From assembly GCF_023375815.1 (NCBI RefSeq), contig NZ_CP067412.1, positions 3,596,001-3,660,000 of the forward strand: a stretch of DNA of 64,000 nucleotides. Direction: 5' to 3'. Made by a program: the position numbers and the translations under genes. This document shows, in pieces, positions 18,982 through 28,915 of the stretch. The first letter of the stretch is position 1, and each line of letters opens with the position of its first letter. The notes under the pieces are model-generated. The model saw nothing but the letters and a program-made list of their open reading frames with translations. It had not been told where the DNA came from and did not search any database. This DNA is from Pseudomonas sp. HS6 (GTDB lineage: Bacteria; Pseudomonadota; Gammaproteobacteria; Pseudomonadales; Pseudomonadaceae).

Positions 18982-21900
18982 ATGCCTACCCTGCGCTCCT
19001 TTTTCCTCGCGGCCCTGCTGGGCCTGAGTCTTACTGTCGGCCAGTTGCAAGCCGCAGAACCGCCGTCCAGCGACGCCGTGCAGGCCAACCTGGACAAGCT
19101 CACCGACAGCAAACTGCCCGAGGCCGACAAGAAGGCCCTGCAAACGCTCCTGCAAAACACGCTGAACCAACTCAACAACCGGCGTGACTACGAGCAGAAG
19201 CTGAGCGACCTCAAGCAGCAGTTGGCCACCGCGCCGAAGCAGACCATTGAGAACGCGCGTGAACTGACGCGACTCAAAGCCACCGCCGTGGTGCCAGTGG
19301 CGCAGCGCTTCACCAAAGAGAACATCCAGCAGCTGGAACAGATCCTCACCGAGCGCTCGACCCAGCAAAGCGATCTGCAAAAAGCCTTGGCCGACGCCAA
19401 CAGCCTGATCATTACTGCGCAGACTCGCCCGGAGCGCGCCCAGGCAGAAATCGCCAGCAGCCAGACGCGCATCCAGCAGATCAACAACATCCTCAAGACC
19501 GGCAAGGACAGCGGCAAGACCCTGAGCGCCGAGCAACGTGACCTGCTCAACGCCGAACTGGCTGCGCTCAATGCGCTGATCCCGTTGCGCCGTCAGGAAT
19601 TGGCCGGCAATAACCAGTTGCAGGACCTGGGCAACAGCCAGCATGACCTTCTCTCGGAAAAGTCCGACCGCCTGGACCACGAGATCCAGGAACTGCAAAC
19701 CCTGATCAACCAGAAGCGTCTGGCCCTGTCTCAGGAAACCGTGACGCAGCAGTCGATCGAGGCGCAGAAATCCGGCGGCAGCACCCTGCTCGCCACTGAA
19801 AGCGCGGCCAACCTCAAACTTTCCGACTATTTGCTCAAAAGCACCGACCGTCTCAACGAAGTCACCCAGCAGAACCTCCAGACCAAACAGCAACTGGACA
19901 GCGTGACCCAGAGTGACTCAGCCCTCGACGAGCAGATCAACGTGCTCAAAGGCAGCCTGTTGTTGTCGAAGATTCTCTATAAACAGAAACAGGCATTGCC
20001 GCGACTCAAGGTCGACCGCGACCTGGCGGATCAGATCGCTGACATCCGCCTGTATCAATTCGAAGTCAGCCAGCAACGCGAGCTGCTGAGCAATCCGACC
20101 GCTTACGTCGACAACCTGTTGTCCACCCAGCCGCCGGAGCAGGTCACACCGCAACTTCGCAAGAGCCTGCTGGAACTGGCCAACACCCGCGCCGACCTTC
20201 TCGAGCGTTTGAATCGAGAACTGAGCGCGATGCTCAATGAGTCGATCACCCTGCAACTGAACCAGAAGCAATTGCTGAGCACCGCGCAAAGCTTGCGCGC
20301 GACCCTTGACGAGCAGATGTTCTGGATTCCCAGCAACAAGCCGCTGGACACCGAATGGATTCGCGGCGTGCCGGAGCGCCTGAAACGTCAGATCGACACC
20401 TTGCCGCTGGCGTCGAGCCTGAGCGAACTGACCGACGGCCTGACCCAACGTCCGCTACTGTTCCTGCCGCTGGCGCTGTTGATCGGCACGCTGCTGTGGC
20501 GTCGCAAACAGCTGTATTCGCGACTGAACAAAGTCCACCAGGACATCGGCCACTTCAAGCGCGACAGTCAGTGGCATACACCGCAGGCGATCCTGATCAA
20601 CATTCTGCTGGCGATGCCAGTGGCGCTGGGCCTGGCGCTGTGCGGGCTGGCGCTACAGATCGACGCCCGAGGACAGAACGCCAACATGGGTGCGGCCCTG
20701 TTGCAAATGGGCCAGGCGTGGCTGGTGTTCTACACCGCTTACCGGATACTCGCGCCGGGCGGCGTGGCCGAATTGCACTTCCGCTGGGAGAAACCGCAGG
20801 TCGAATTCCTTCAGGGCTGGGTGCGTCGCCTCGGTCTGGTGGTGATGGCTCTGGTGGCCGTGGTGGCGGTCGCCGAACTGCAACCGGCGGCGCTGGCCGA
20901 TGACGTGCTGGGCATGCCGGTGGTACTGACCTGCTACGCCCTGATGGCGTGGCTGCTCAGCCGCCTGCTGATCAGCAGCCCGGCCCACGAAAACGCCTCG
21001 CTGTTCCGCAAGGCCGTGGGTGTGATGTTCACCCTTCTGCCCATCGCCCTGTTCGTCGCGGTGTGCTTCGGCTACTACTACACCGCACTGAAACTCAGCG
21101 ACCGCTTGATCAACACGCTGTACCTGCTGATGTTCTGGCTGGTGATTGAAGCGACCTTCGTCCGTGGTCTGGCGGTCGCGGCACGGCGTCTGGCCTACCA
21201 GCGCGCCCTGGCCAAACGTCAGGCAGCGAAGGAAGCCGGCGACGGCGAAGCGGTGATCGAAGAGCCAACCCTGGACATCGAAAAGGTCAACGAGCAGTCC
21301 CTGCGCCTGATTCGTCTGGCGCTGCTCGGTGGTTTCATCGCCGCGCTGTACTGGGTCTGGGCCGACCTGATCACGGTGTTCTCGTACCTCGACAACATTA
21401 CCCTCTACGAATACACCAGCGGCACCGGCGCCAACATGAGCATGGTGCCGATCAGCATCGGCGACATGCTGGGCGCGCTGATCATCATCGGCATCACCTT
21501 TGCACTCGCACGCAACTTGCCGGGCCTGCTTGAAGTGTTCGTGCTGTCGAAACTCAATCTGGCCCAAGGCAGTGCCTACGCGACCACGACGCTGCTGTCG
21601 TACGTGATCGCCGGGGTCGGTTTCGTCTCGACCCTGTCGACCCTCGGCGTGAGCTGGGACAAGTTGCAATGGTTGGTAGCGGCGCTCTCGGTCGGCCTCG
21701 GTTTCGGTATGCAGGAGATCTTCGCGAACTTCATCTCCGGCATCATGATCCTGTTCGAACGCCCGGTGCGTATCGGCGACACCATCACCATCGGCAACCT
21801 GTCGGGCACGGTGAGCAAGATCCGCATCCGTGCCACGACCATCACCGACTTCGACCGCAAGGACATCATTGTCCCGAACAAGACGTTCATCACCGGGCAA

Positions 21901-22335
21901 CTGATCAACTGGTCGCTGACCGACACGATTACCCGGGTGACGCTGAAACTCGGTGTGGATTACGGTTCGGATCTGGATCTGGTCAAGGAGCTGCTGCTCA
22001 AGGCCGCCCGGGAAAACCCGCGCGTGCTCAAAGAACCCGAGCCGCATGTGTACTTCCTCAACTTCGGCGAAAGCACCCTCGACCACGAACTGCGCATGCA
22101 CGTGCGCGACCTCGGTGACCGCAACCCGGTCATCGACGAGGTCAACCGCTTCATCAACCGCGAGTTCAAGAAGCAGCACATCAACATCTCGTTCCGGCAG
22201 ATGGAGGTTTACCTGAAGAACCTTCACGGTCAGGAGTACAAACTGGTGCCGATCGAAGACGACAGTAAAACCATCGTCCCGATCAGCGGCGAGCAAAAAC
22301 CGCTGCAAGAGCCGCCACCCGCCAAACTCGACTAA
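18982..22335 (+). CDS. mscK: potassium-dependent mechanosensitive channel MscK (KefA)
   Basis: 1117 residues, the large MscS-family channel. A signal peptide (LRSFFLAALLGLSLTVGQLQAA) leads into a long periplasmic region rich in coiled coil (about 28-480), then many membrane segments. The MscS pore helix lies near residues 895-925 (GLGFGMQEIFANFISGIM), followed by the beta domain (FERPVRIGDTITIG) and the C-terminal cage (NPVIDEVNRFINREF). It releases ions on hypo-osmotic stress, which fits its place after the potassium antiporter. The ATG at 18982 is set by the signal peptide. Confidence 0.95.
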   Translation: MPTLRSFFLAALLGLSLTVGQLQAAEPPSSDAVQANLDKLTDSKLPEADKKALQTLLQNTLNQLNNRRDYEQKLSDLKQQLATAPKQTIENARELTRLKATAVVPVAQRFTKENIQQLEQILTERSTQQSDLQKALADANSLIITAQTRPERAQAEIASSQTRIQQINNILKTGKDSGKTLSAEQRDLLNAELAALNALIPLRRQELAGNNQLQDLGNSQHDLLSEKSDRLDHEIQELQTLINQKRLALSQETVTQQSIEAQKSGGSTLLATESAANLKLSDYLLKSTDRLNEVTQQNLQTKQQLDSVTQSDSALDEQINVLKGSLLLSKILYKQKQALPRLKVDRDLADQIADIRLYQFEVSQQRELLSNPTAYVDNLLSTQPPEQVTPQLRKSLLELANTRADLLERLNRELSAMLNESITLQLNQKQLLSTAQSLRATLDEQMFWIPSNKPLDTEWIRGVPERLKRQIDTLPLASSLSELTDGLTQRPLLFLPLALLIGTLLWRRKQLYSRLNKVHQDIGHFKRDSQWHTPQAILINILLAMPVALGLALCGLALQIDARGQNANMGAALLQMGQAWLVFYTAYRILAPGGVAELHFRWEKPQVEFLQGWVRRLGLVVMALVAVVAVAELQPAALADDVLGMPVVLTCYALMAWLLSRLLISSPAHENASLFRKAVGVMFTLLPIALFVAVCFGYYYTALKLSDRLINTLYLLMFWLVIEATFVRGLAVAARRLAYQRALAKRQAAKEAGDGEAVIEEPTLDIEKVNEQSLRLIRLALLGGFIAALYWVWADLITVFSYLDNITLYEYTSGTGANMSMVPISIGDMLGALIIIGITFALARNLPGLLEVFVLSKLNLAQGSAYATTTLLSYVIAGVGFVSTLSTLGVSWDKLQWLVAALSVGLGFGMQEIFANFISGIMILFERPVRIGDTITIGNLSGTVSKIRIRATTITDFDRKDIIVPNKTFITGQLINWSLTDTITRVTLKLGVDYGSDLDLVKELLLKAARENPRVLKEPEPHVYFLNFGESTLDHELRMHVRDLGDRNPVIDEVNRFINREFKKQHINISFRQMEVYLKNLHGQEYKLVPIEDDSKTIVPISGEQKPLQEPPPAKLD

Positions 22336-22344
22336 CCCGGCTAA

Positions 22345-24247
<1,903 letters not shown>

Positions 24248-24251
<4 letters not shown>

Positions 24252-24544
24252 GCCCATTCCTCCTTCCATTTACCCCGATCATATTCGCGGTGATCCAACA
24301 CATGCCTGATGTACAGTTTTTGAGATCGATACCTGACGTAGGCAATCAGTCTCAGCTTATTGCCACCGATATCGAAAACATGAAACTCACCTACCTTGTC
24401 GATAGCAGGAAACAAAGCTTTCATCGCCGCAAAGTCTGAAGGCTTGCCCCCTTTCGCAATTTCAAACCAATGATCCAGCGCAGTAGCCGAATTAGGCCAC
24501 CTTTCTTTGGCTTCTCGTATTCGTTTTCCGGTGATGACATGCAT
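24248..24544 (-). CDS. higB: HigB-type mRNA interferase toxin
   Basis: 98 residues, matching the HigB_toxin family of ribosome-dependent RNases: HVITGKRIREAKERWP at the start, then FHVFDIGGNKLRLIAYVRY and a YIRHVLDHREYDRGKWK ending, which is close to diagnostic. Toxin-before-antitoxin order and a four-base overlap with higA are as usual for this type. A 17-base palindrome (24595-24611) upstream is the likely HigA operator. Confidence 0.9.
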
Positions 24545-24594
24545 GCAACATCCTTATCGCATTCTGCTATGGGGAGTTAATCACAACTCAAAAT

Positions 24595-24611
24595 TATCGC
24601 AAGTTGCGATA
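24595..24611. promoter_or_regulatory. palindromic operator candidate for higBA
   Basis: TATCGCAAGTTGCGATA is a perfect palindrome around a central G, 51 bases before the higB start. A second half-site TTATCGCA lies near 24554. HigA-type antitoxins bind such inverted repeats to repress their own promoter. Confidence 0.65.
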
Positions 24612-24738
24612 CAGCCGAGCAGACCAACGGGCTCAACCGGTCCACATCAGCCTAGGCTCACAGCCAAACACTGCACGATTGAAAATATGAGCAAACGTCT
24701 CCAACTAGGAGTTATCAGCTCTCCACCGGATTCCGATC

Positions 24739-25173
24739 ATGACCGACCCACTCCTCATCCCCTGCCCCTCCTGCAACGGCCTCAACCGCATCCCCGCCGA
24801 GCGTCTCAACGACCACCCGAAATGCGGGCGCTGCAAGTCCGAGGTGCTGCTGAACAAGCCGTTTGAACTCACGCAAGGCGATTACGCCAGCCAGATCAAG
24901 GGCGATCTGCCGTTACTGGTGGACGTATGGGCGGACTGGTGCGGGCCGTGCAAGTCGTTTGCGCCAGTGTTCGAGCAGGCGGCCGCGCAATTGGCAGGCA
25001 AGTGCCGGCTGGCCAAGCTGGACAGCGAGGCCAATCAGCAGTTGTCGGCGCAGTTGGGGATTCGTTCGATTCCGAGCCTGATTCTGTTCAGGAATGGCCG
25101 TGAGGTGGCGCGGCAGAGTGGGGCGTTTCCGTTACCGCAACTGATGGCGTGGCTGCGCAGCCAGGGCATCTGA
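24739..25173 (+). CDS. trxC: thioredoxin 2 (TrxC)
   Basis: 144 residues, the standard length for TrxC. The N-terminal zinc-binding domain has CPSC (residues 9-12) and CGRC (29-32). The thioredoxin fold follows with the redox-active WCGPC at residues 67-71 and cis-proline in SIPSLILF. TrxC is a cytoplasmic disulfide reductase usually induced by oxidative stress through OxyR; I did not identify an OxyR site. A perfect 24-base palindrome just after the gene ends it against the convergent ParA gene. Confidence 0.96.
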   Translation: MTDPLLIPCPSCNGLNRIPAERLNDHPKCGRCKSEVLLNKPFELTQGDYASQIKGDLPLLVDVWADWCGPCKSFAPVFEQAAAQLAGKCRLAKLDSEANQQLSAQLGIRSIPSLILFRNGREVARQSGAFPLPQLMAWLRSQGI

Positions 25174-25186
25174 GACGACACCGTCC

Positions 25187-25210
25187 AAAGTGGGAGCTAG
25201 CTCCCACTTT
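25187..25210. terminator. bidirectional terminator between trxC and the ParA gene
   Basis: The 24 bases from AAAGTGGGAGCT to AGCTCCCACTTT form a perfect palindrome, followed on the plus strand by GTTTTTT. The TGGGAGCT core is shared with Pseudomonas REP arms, so it may derive from a REP unit. Confidence 0.8.
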
Positions 25211-25216
25211 GTTTTT

Positions 25217-25987
25217 TCAGGCGTCTTCCAGCAAGTTGTGCAACTCGACGAACTGCTGCGTCAGCTTGTGTCGTGGATCGAGGTGGATCAACGGCGTGCT
25301 GGCTTGGTGCGACTCGCGCATGCGCACCGAACTGGCGAGGTAAACCGGCAGCACCGGCAAACCTTCAGCGATCAATTCGTCGAGAATCTGCTGTGGCAGG
25401 CTGGCCCGGGCCTGGAACTGGTTGACCACGATGCCTTCGACTTCCAGGCCTTCGTTGTGGTCGTCCTTCAACTCTTCGATCTCCGACATCAGCCCGTACA
25501 GGGCCTGACGGGAAAAGCTGTCGCAATCGAAGGGGATCAACACACGATCGGCAGCAATCAGCGCCGAAACCGCGTAAAAATTCAGAGCCGGTGGCGTATC
25601 GAGGTAGATGCGATCGTAGTCCTCGCTCAACTCATCGAGCAACTTACGCAGCTTGTTGATCTTGTGCTTGGCCTCGAGCTTGGGCTGCAGGTCGGCCAGT
25701 TCCGCCGTGGCGGTGATGATGTGCAGGTTGTCGAACGGAGTTTCGTAGATATCCGCTTTGTTCTTCTTGGAGAACGGGCCCGAAGACAAGGTCTGCTTGA
25801 AGAAGTCGGCGATGCCCATCGGAATGTCGTCACCGGTGAGCCCGGTCAGATACTGAGTGGAGTTGGCCTGGGCATCGAGGTCCACCAACAGCGTGCGATA
25901 ACCCTCGCTGGCGCTGACCGCCGCCAGATTGCAGGCGATGCTGGATTTGCCCACGCCACCTTTCTGATTGAACACCACGCGCCGCAT
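25217..25987 (-). CDS. ParA/MinD-type partition ATPase
   Basis: 256 residues. The deviant Walker A motif KGGVGKSS is at residues 9-16, [15 protein letters not shown] near 35-50 and [13 protein letters not shown] near 135-148, all marks of the ParA family. It starts at the ATG at 25987 with GGAGG upstream (GGAGGTTTTGTC). No parB-like gene is beside it and the window shows no plasmid or chromosome partition locus, so its cargo is unknown; lone ParA-type ATPases in Pseudomonas can position chemotaxis or polar complexes. It is divergent from the aryl-polyene operon. Confidence 0.88.
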   Translation of the reverse strand: MRRVVFNQKGGVGKSSIACNLAAVSASEGYRTLLVDLDAQANSTQYLTGLTGDDIPMGIADFFKQTLSSGPFSKKNKADIYETPFDNLHIITATAELADLQPKLEAKHKINKLRKLLDELSEDYDRIYLDTPPALNFYAVSALIAADRVLIPFDCDSFSRQALYGLMSEIEELKDDHNEGLEVEGIVVNQFQARASLPQQILDELIAEGLPVLPVYLASSVRMRESHQASTPLIHLDPRHKLTQQFVELHNLLEDA

Positions 25988-26357
25988 GACAAAACCTCCG
26001 TGTATCAAAGAATGACCGAGTGTAGTGGTGCCCGGCATCGCTTCGCTACCTTCACGGACACGGACTACAGGGTCAGGCGCAAATATCTCAATGGACATGG
26101 CGCAAATGCCGCCATTGACCGTCGATATGCCCGACAGACAATCCCGTCGTAACCCGGATAATGGCCAAGTGACAGTTTTTGCCATGTACCCTTCGGTCCA
26201 TTTCAGCGCGCAAAATGTAACCAGCATTTGCTACACACTCGTCGCACCGGGATAATGCGCGCCACCCGGCGCCAAGCGCCACGCCACTTTCGGCAAGGTC
26301 AGCACCTCTGTGGCATTGGCAGAACCGCGTCAAAAACAGCCCGCAGGGGCGGGATGA
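25988..26357. other. divergent gap before the aryl-polyene operon
   Basis: 370 bases between the ParA gene and the first operon gene. It must hold the operon promoter, but I found no convincing sigma-70 pair, operator or attenuator. Open frames crossing it on the minus strand look like extensions of the ParA frame and are not supported by ribosome sites. Confidence 0.4.
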
Positions 26358-27083
26358 ATGTCCGTGATCAACTTCAACATCGCCCAATGGCGCGCCTGGG
26401 CTCCCGGGCTCGACAGTGTGGACGCCTGGCAAGCCTGGAGCCGACAGCCGGTCGCGCTCCCGAGCAGCGATGCCGCGCCCGATGTGTCGTTCCTTCCGGC
26501 CATGCAGCGCCGCCGTCTCAGCCGCCTGGCGCGGATGGCCTTCAGTGTCGGCTGGCCACTGGCCGACGGTCGGGAAAACCTGCCACTGGTCTTCGTCTCC
26601 CGCCACGGTGAAACCCCGCGCACGTTCGACATCCTCAGCGACCTGGCCAACGAACAACCGCTGTCACCGACCCAGTTCAGCCTCTCCGTGCACAACGCGA
26701 TCATCGGCCTGTGGTCGATCATGCGCGGCGAGACCAGCGAGATGACCGCCCTCGCCGCCGCCGGCGACGGCCTCGAACACGGCATGCTGGAAGCCGCCGC
26801 CCTGCTGAACGAAGGCGCTCCCGCCGTCCTGTTGGTGATCACCGAAGAACAACCGCCCGCCGCCTATTCGGCGTGGATCGATGACGTCCCGTTTCCGTAT
26901 GCGGTGGGCTTGCTGCTGACCCCCGGTACCGACTGGCGGCTGACCCTGAACAGCGCCCCCGAAGCATTGTCCAAAGCGCAATGGCCCCACGCGCTGAATA
27001 TGCTGCAAACCCTGCTCGGCCAGCAAACCCTTTGCCAACATGCCTGGAAAAATCGTGTATGGACCTGGCAACGCAACCCGTGA
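26358..27083 (+). CDS. ketosynthase-like chain-length factor of aryl-polyene synthesis
   Basis: 241 residues of the Ketoacyl-synt_2 type. It has the N-terminal ketosynthase half only. At the place of the catalytic cysteine it reads SLSVHNAIIG (residues 108-117), so it cannot condense acyl chains alone. In characterised APE systems such a protein (ApeC type) pairs with a complete ketosynthase as a chain-length factor; the partner here is probably one of the enzymes at 40833 or 43211. It is the first gene of the operon and overlaps the next by 25 bases if that starts at 27059. Confidence 0.88.
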   Translation: MSVINFNIAQWRAWAPGLDSVDAWQAWSRQPVALPSSDAAPDVSFLPAMQRRRLSRLARMAFSVGWPLADGRENLPLVFVSRHGETPRTFDILSDLANEQPLSPTQFSLSVHNAIIGLWSIMRGETSEMTALAAAGDGLEHGMLEAAALLNEGAPAVLLVITEEQPPAAYSAWIDDVPFPYAVGLLLTPGTDWRLTLNSAPEALSKAQWPHALNMLQTLLGQQTLCQHAWKNRVWTWQRNP

Positions 27084-27868
27084 CCGAAAAAAACCGCGAC
27101 GCCTACCACTGGCGTCTGCTGGCCACTGCCATCAGCTTCACCCTGTTCGGGTTGGGCGGGCTGTGCCTGCGCCTGCTGGTGTTTCCGCTGCTGGGCTGCC
27201 TGTCGGGCGACGCGAAAACCCGTCGGGAGCGGGCGCGGCAGACCGTCAGTCGGCTGTTCTGGTTTTTCGTCCGGTTCATGGCCCGCACCGGCGTGCTGAC
27301 TTATGACATTCAGGGTGCCGAACGCCTTGGCCGTCCCGGGCAGATGATCATCGCCAACCACCCGTCGCTGATCGACGTGGTGTTCCTGATCGGCCTGGTG
27401 CGCCACGCCAATTGCGTGGTGAAGAAAAGCCTGTGGGAAAACCCTTTCACTCGCGGCCCGCTGCGCAGCACCGAATACATCAGCAACGACGGCAGCATGG
27501 ACATGCTCGATGCCGCCGCCGATGCACTGCGAGAAGGACAAACCCTGATCATTTTCCCGGAAGGCACGCGCACGCAGCCCGGGCAGGCACCGGCCTTCCA
27601 CCGGGGCGCGGCGGCCATCGCACTACGAGGTGCGAAAATTCTTACCCCGGTGATCATCAAGGTCAGCCCGACTACGCTGACCAAGGCCGAGCCCTGGTAT
27701 CGCATCCCCAGCCGCCGCGTTCATTTCAGTTTTCGTGTCGGGGCCGATATAGACCCACAGACCTTTGCCGCGCAAGGACCTGCACCGCAGGCTTCGCGCA
27801 AGCTCAACGACTTTCTGCACCATTTTTTTATCAAGGAGCTCGCCGAAGATGAGCGATCTGCATCGTGA
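27059..27868 (+). CDS. PlsC-type acyltransferase of the aryl-polyene operon
   Basis: 269 residues. A membrane segment near 25-50 is followed by the HX4D motif in ANHPSLIDVVF and by FPEGTRTQPGQ, the acceptor and phosphate-binding motifs of 1-acylglycerol-3-phosphate acyltransferases. In an APE cluster it should join the polyene or a fatty acid to the lipid anchor. A GTG at 27080 overlaps the previous stop (GTGA) and is an alternative start. Confidence 0.88.
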   Translation: MDLATQPVTEKNRDAYHWRLLATAISFTLFGLGGLCLRLLVFPLLGCLSGDAKTRRERARQTVSRLFWFFVRFMARTGVLTYDIQGAERLGRPGQMIIANHPSLIDVVFLIGLVRHANCVVKKSLWENPFTRGPLRSTEYISNDGSMDMLDAAADALREGQTLIIFPEGTRTQPGQAPAFHRGAAAIALRGAKILTPVIIKVSPTTLTKAEPWYRIPSRRVHFSFRVGADIDPQTFAAQGPAPQASRKLNDFLHHFFIKELAEDERSAS

Positions 27869-28109
27869 GATAAAACTGCTGATCATCGACGCCCTGGGCC
27901 TCGAAGACATCAGCGTCGACGATATTGGCGACGACCAGACGCTGTTTGGCGAAGGCCTGGGCCTGGATTCCGTCGACGCCCTGGAGCTTGGTCTGGCCAT
28001 CCAGAAAAAGTACGGCATCAAGATCGACGCCGACGCCAAGGACACCCGCAACCATTTCACCAACGTGGCGAGCCTTGCGGCGTTCGTCACGGCAAAACAG
28101 GCAGCTTGA
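27849..28109 (+). CDS. acyl carrier protein 1 of the aryl-polyene operon
   Basis: 86 residues with the carrier-protein site GLGLDSVDALEL; the serine takes the 4'-phosphopantetheine arm that carries the growing chain. The ATG at 27849 lies inside the end of the acyltransferase gene (20-base overlap) and is preceded by AAGGAG. The ACP pair here matches the two carriers of known APE systems (ApeE and ApeF types). Confidence 0.93.
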   Translation: MSDLHREIKLLIIDALGLEDISVDDIGDDQTLFGEGLGLDSVDALELGLAIQKKYGIKIDADAKDTRNHFTNVASLAAFVTAKQAA

Positions 28110-28118
28110 GACCGGACC

Positions 28119-28373
28119 ATGCAAACTCGTGACGACATTTTCAACACCCTGCGTGATGCCCTGGTCGAGCTGTTCGAACTGGACCCGGCCCGGGTGAGCC
28201 TGGAATCGAACCTGTATCAGGACCTGGAAATCGACAGCATCGACGCGGTCGACCTGATCGACCACATCAAGCGTCAGACCGGCAAGAAAATCGCCGCCGA
28301 GGAATTCAAGTCGGTGCGCACCGTCGGCGACGTGGTCGAGGCGGTCTACCGTCTGGTTCAACCGGCCGCATGA
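28119..28373 (+). CDS. acyl carrier protein 2 of the aryl-polyene operon
   Basis: 84 residues. DLEIDSIDAVDLIDH carries the phosphopantetheine serine. It differs clearly from the first carrier protein (for example EFKSVRTVGDVVEAVY at the C-terminus), so the two probably serve different partners. It overlaps the following membrane-protein gene by four bases. Confidence 0.93.
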   Translation: MQTRDDIFNTLRDALVELFELDPARVSLESNLYQDLEIDSIDAVDLIDHIKRQTGKKIAAEEFKSVRTVGDVVEAVYRLVQPAA

Positions 28374-28915
28374 GCCGACTGATCGGCCTCGGCCTGCTGC
28401 TGGCAGGCCTGTTGTACCCCTTTGCGGTGTATTTCGGCATGGAGCACTTTGCGCCGTGGCAGTTCGGTCTGCTGCTGGGCAGCCTGTGGCTGGCCCGTGC
28501 GCTGACCGGCGAGCGCAAGCCCGGCAGTCTGTGGATGGCCTGCGTGGCGATCGTGTTCTGCCTGTTGCTGGCGCTGTTCGACAGCCCGCTGTTACTGCGC
28601 TGGTACCCGGTGCTGATCAGCGGCTTCATGTTGATGCTGTTCAGCCTGAGCCTGAAATACGGCCCGCCGATGGTCGAACGCCTGGCGCGAATTCGCGAGC
28701 CGCAACTGCCGCCCGAGGCGATCCGTTACACCCGCCAGGTCACCGTGGCATGGAGCGTGTTTTTCTTCTGCAACGGTCTGTGCGCGGCCCTGCTGACCCT
28801 TTGGGCCCCGCTGCACTGGTGGATGTTGTACACCGGCCTGATCTCCTACGGATTGATCGGCCTGATGTTTGCCATTGAATGGCTGATACGACAACGGGTA
28901 AGAGGTCGCCCATGA
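28370..28915 (+). CDS. integral membrane protein of the aryl-polyene operon (COG4648 type)
   Basis: 181 residues with about five hydrophobic segments and no catalytic motif that I recognise. Proteins of this type recur in APE clusters between the carrier proteins and the AMP-ligase (ApeG position); their role is unknown. The gene is tightly coupled, overlapping its neighbours by four bases on each side. Confidence 0.8.
   Translation: MSRLIGLGLLLAGLLYPFAVYFGMEHFAPWQFGLLLGSLWLARALTGERKPGSLWMACVAIVFCLLLALFDSPLLLRWYPVLISGFMLMLFSLSLKYGPPMVERLARIREPQLPPEAIRYTRQVTVAWSVFFFCNGLCAALLTLWAPLHWWMLYTGLISYGLIGLMFAIEWLIRQRVRGRP

Noticed and set aside
25217..26227. Longer ParA protein starting at 26227
   Set aside because: The first 80 residues are not protein-like, while the ATG at 25987 has GGAGG upstream and puts the Walker motif at the usual place.
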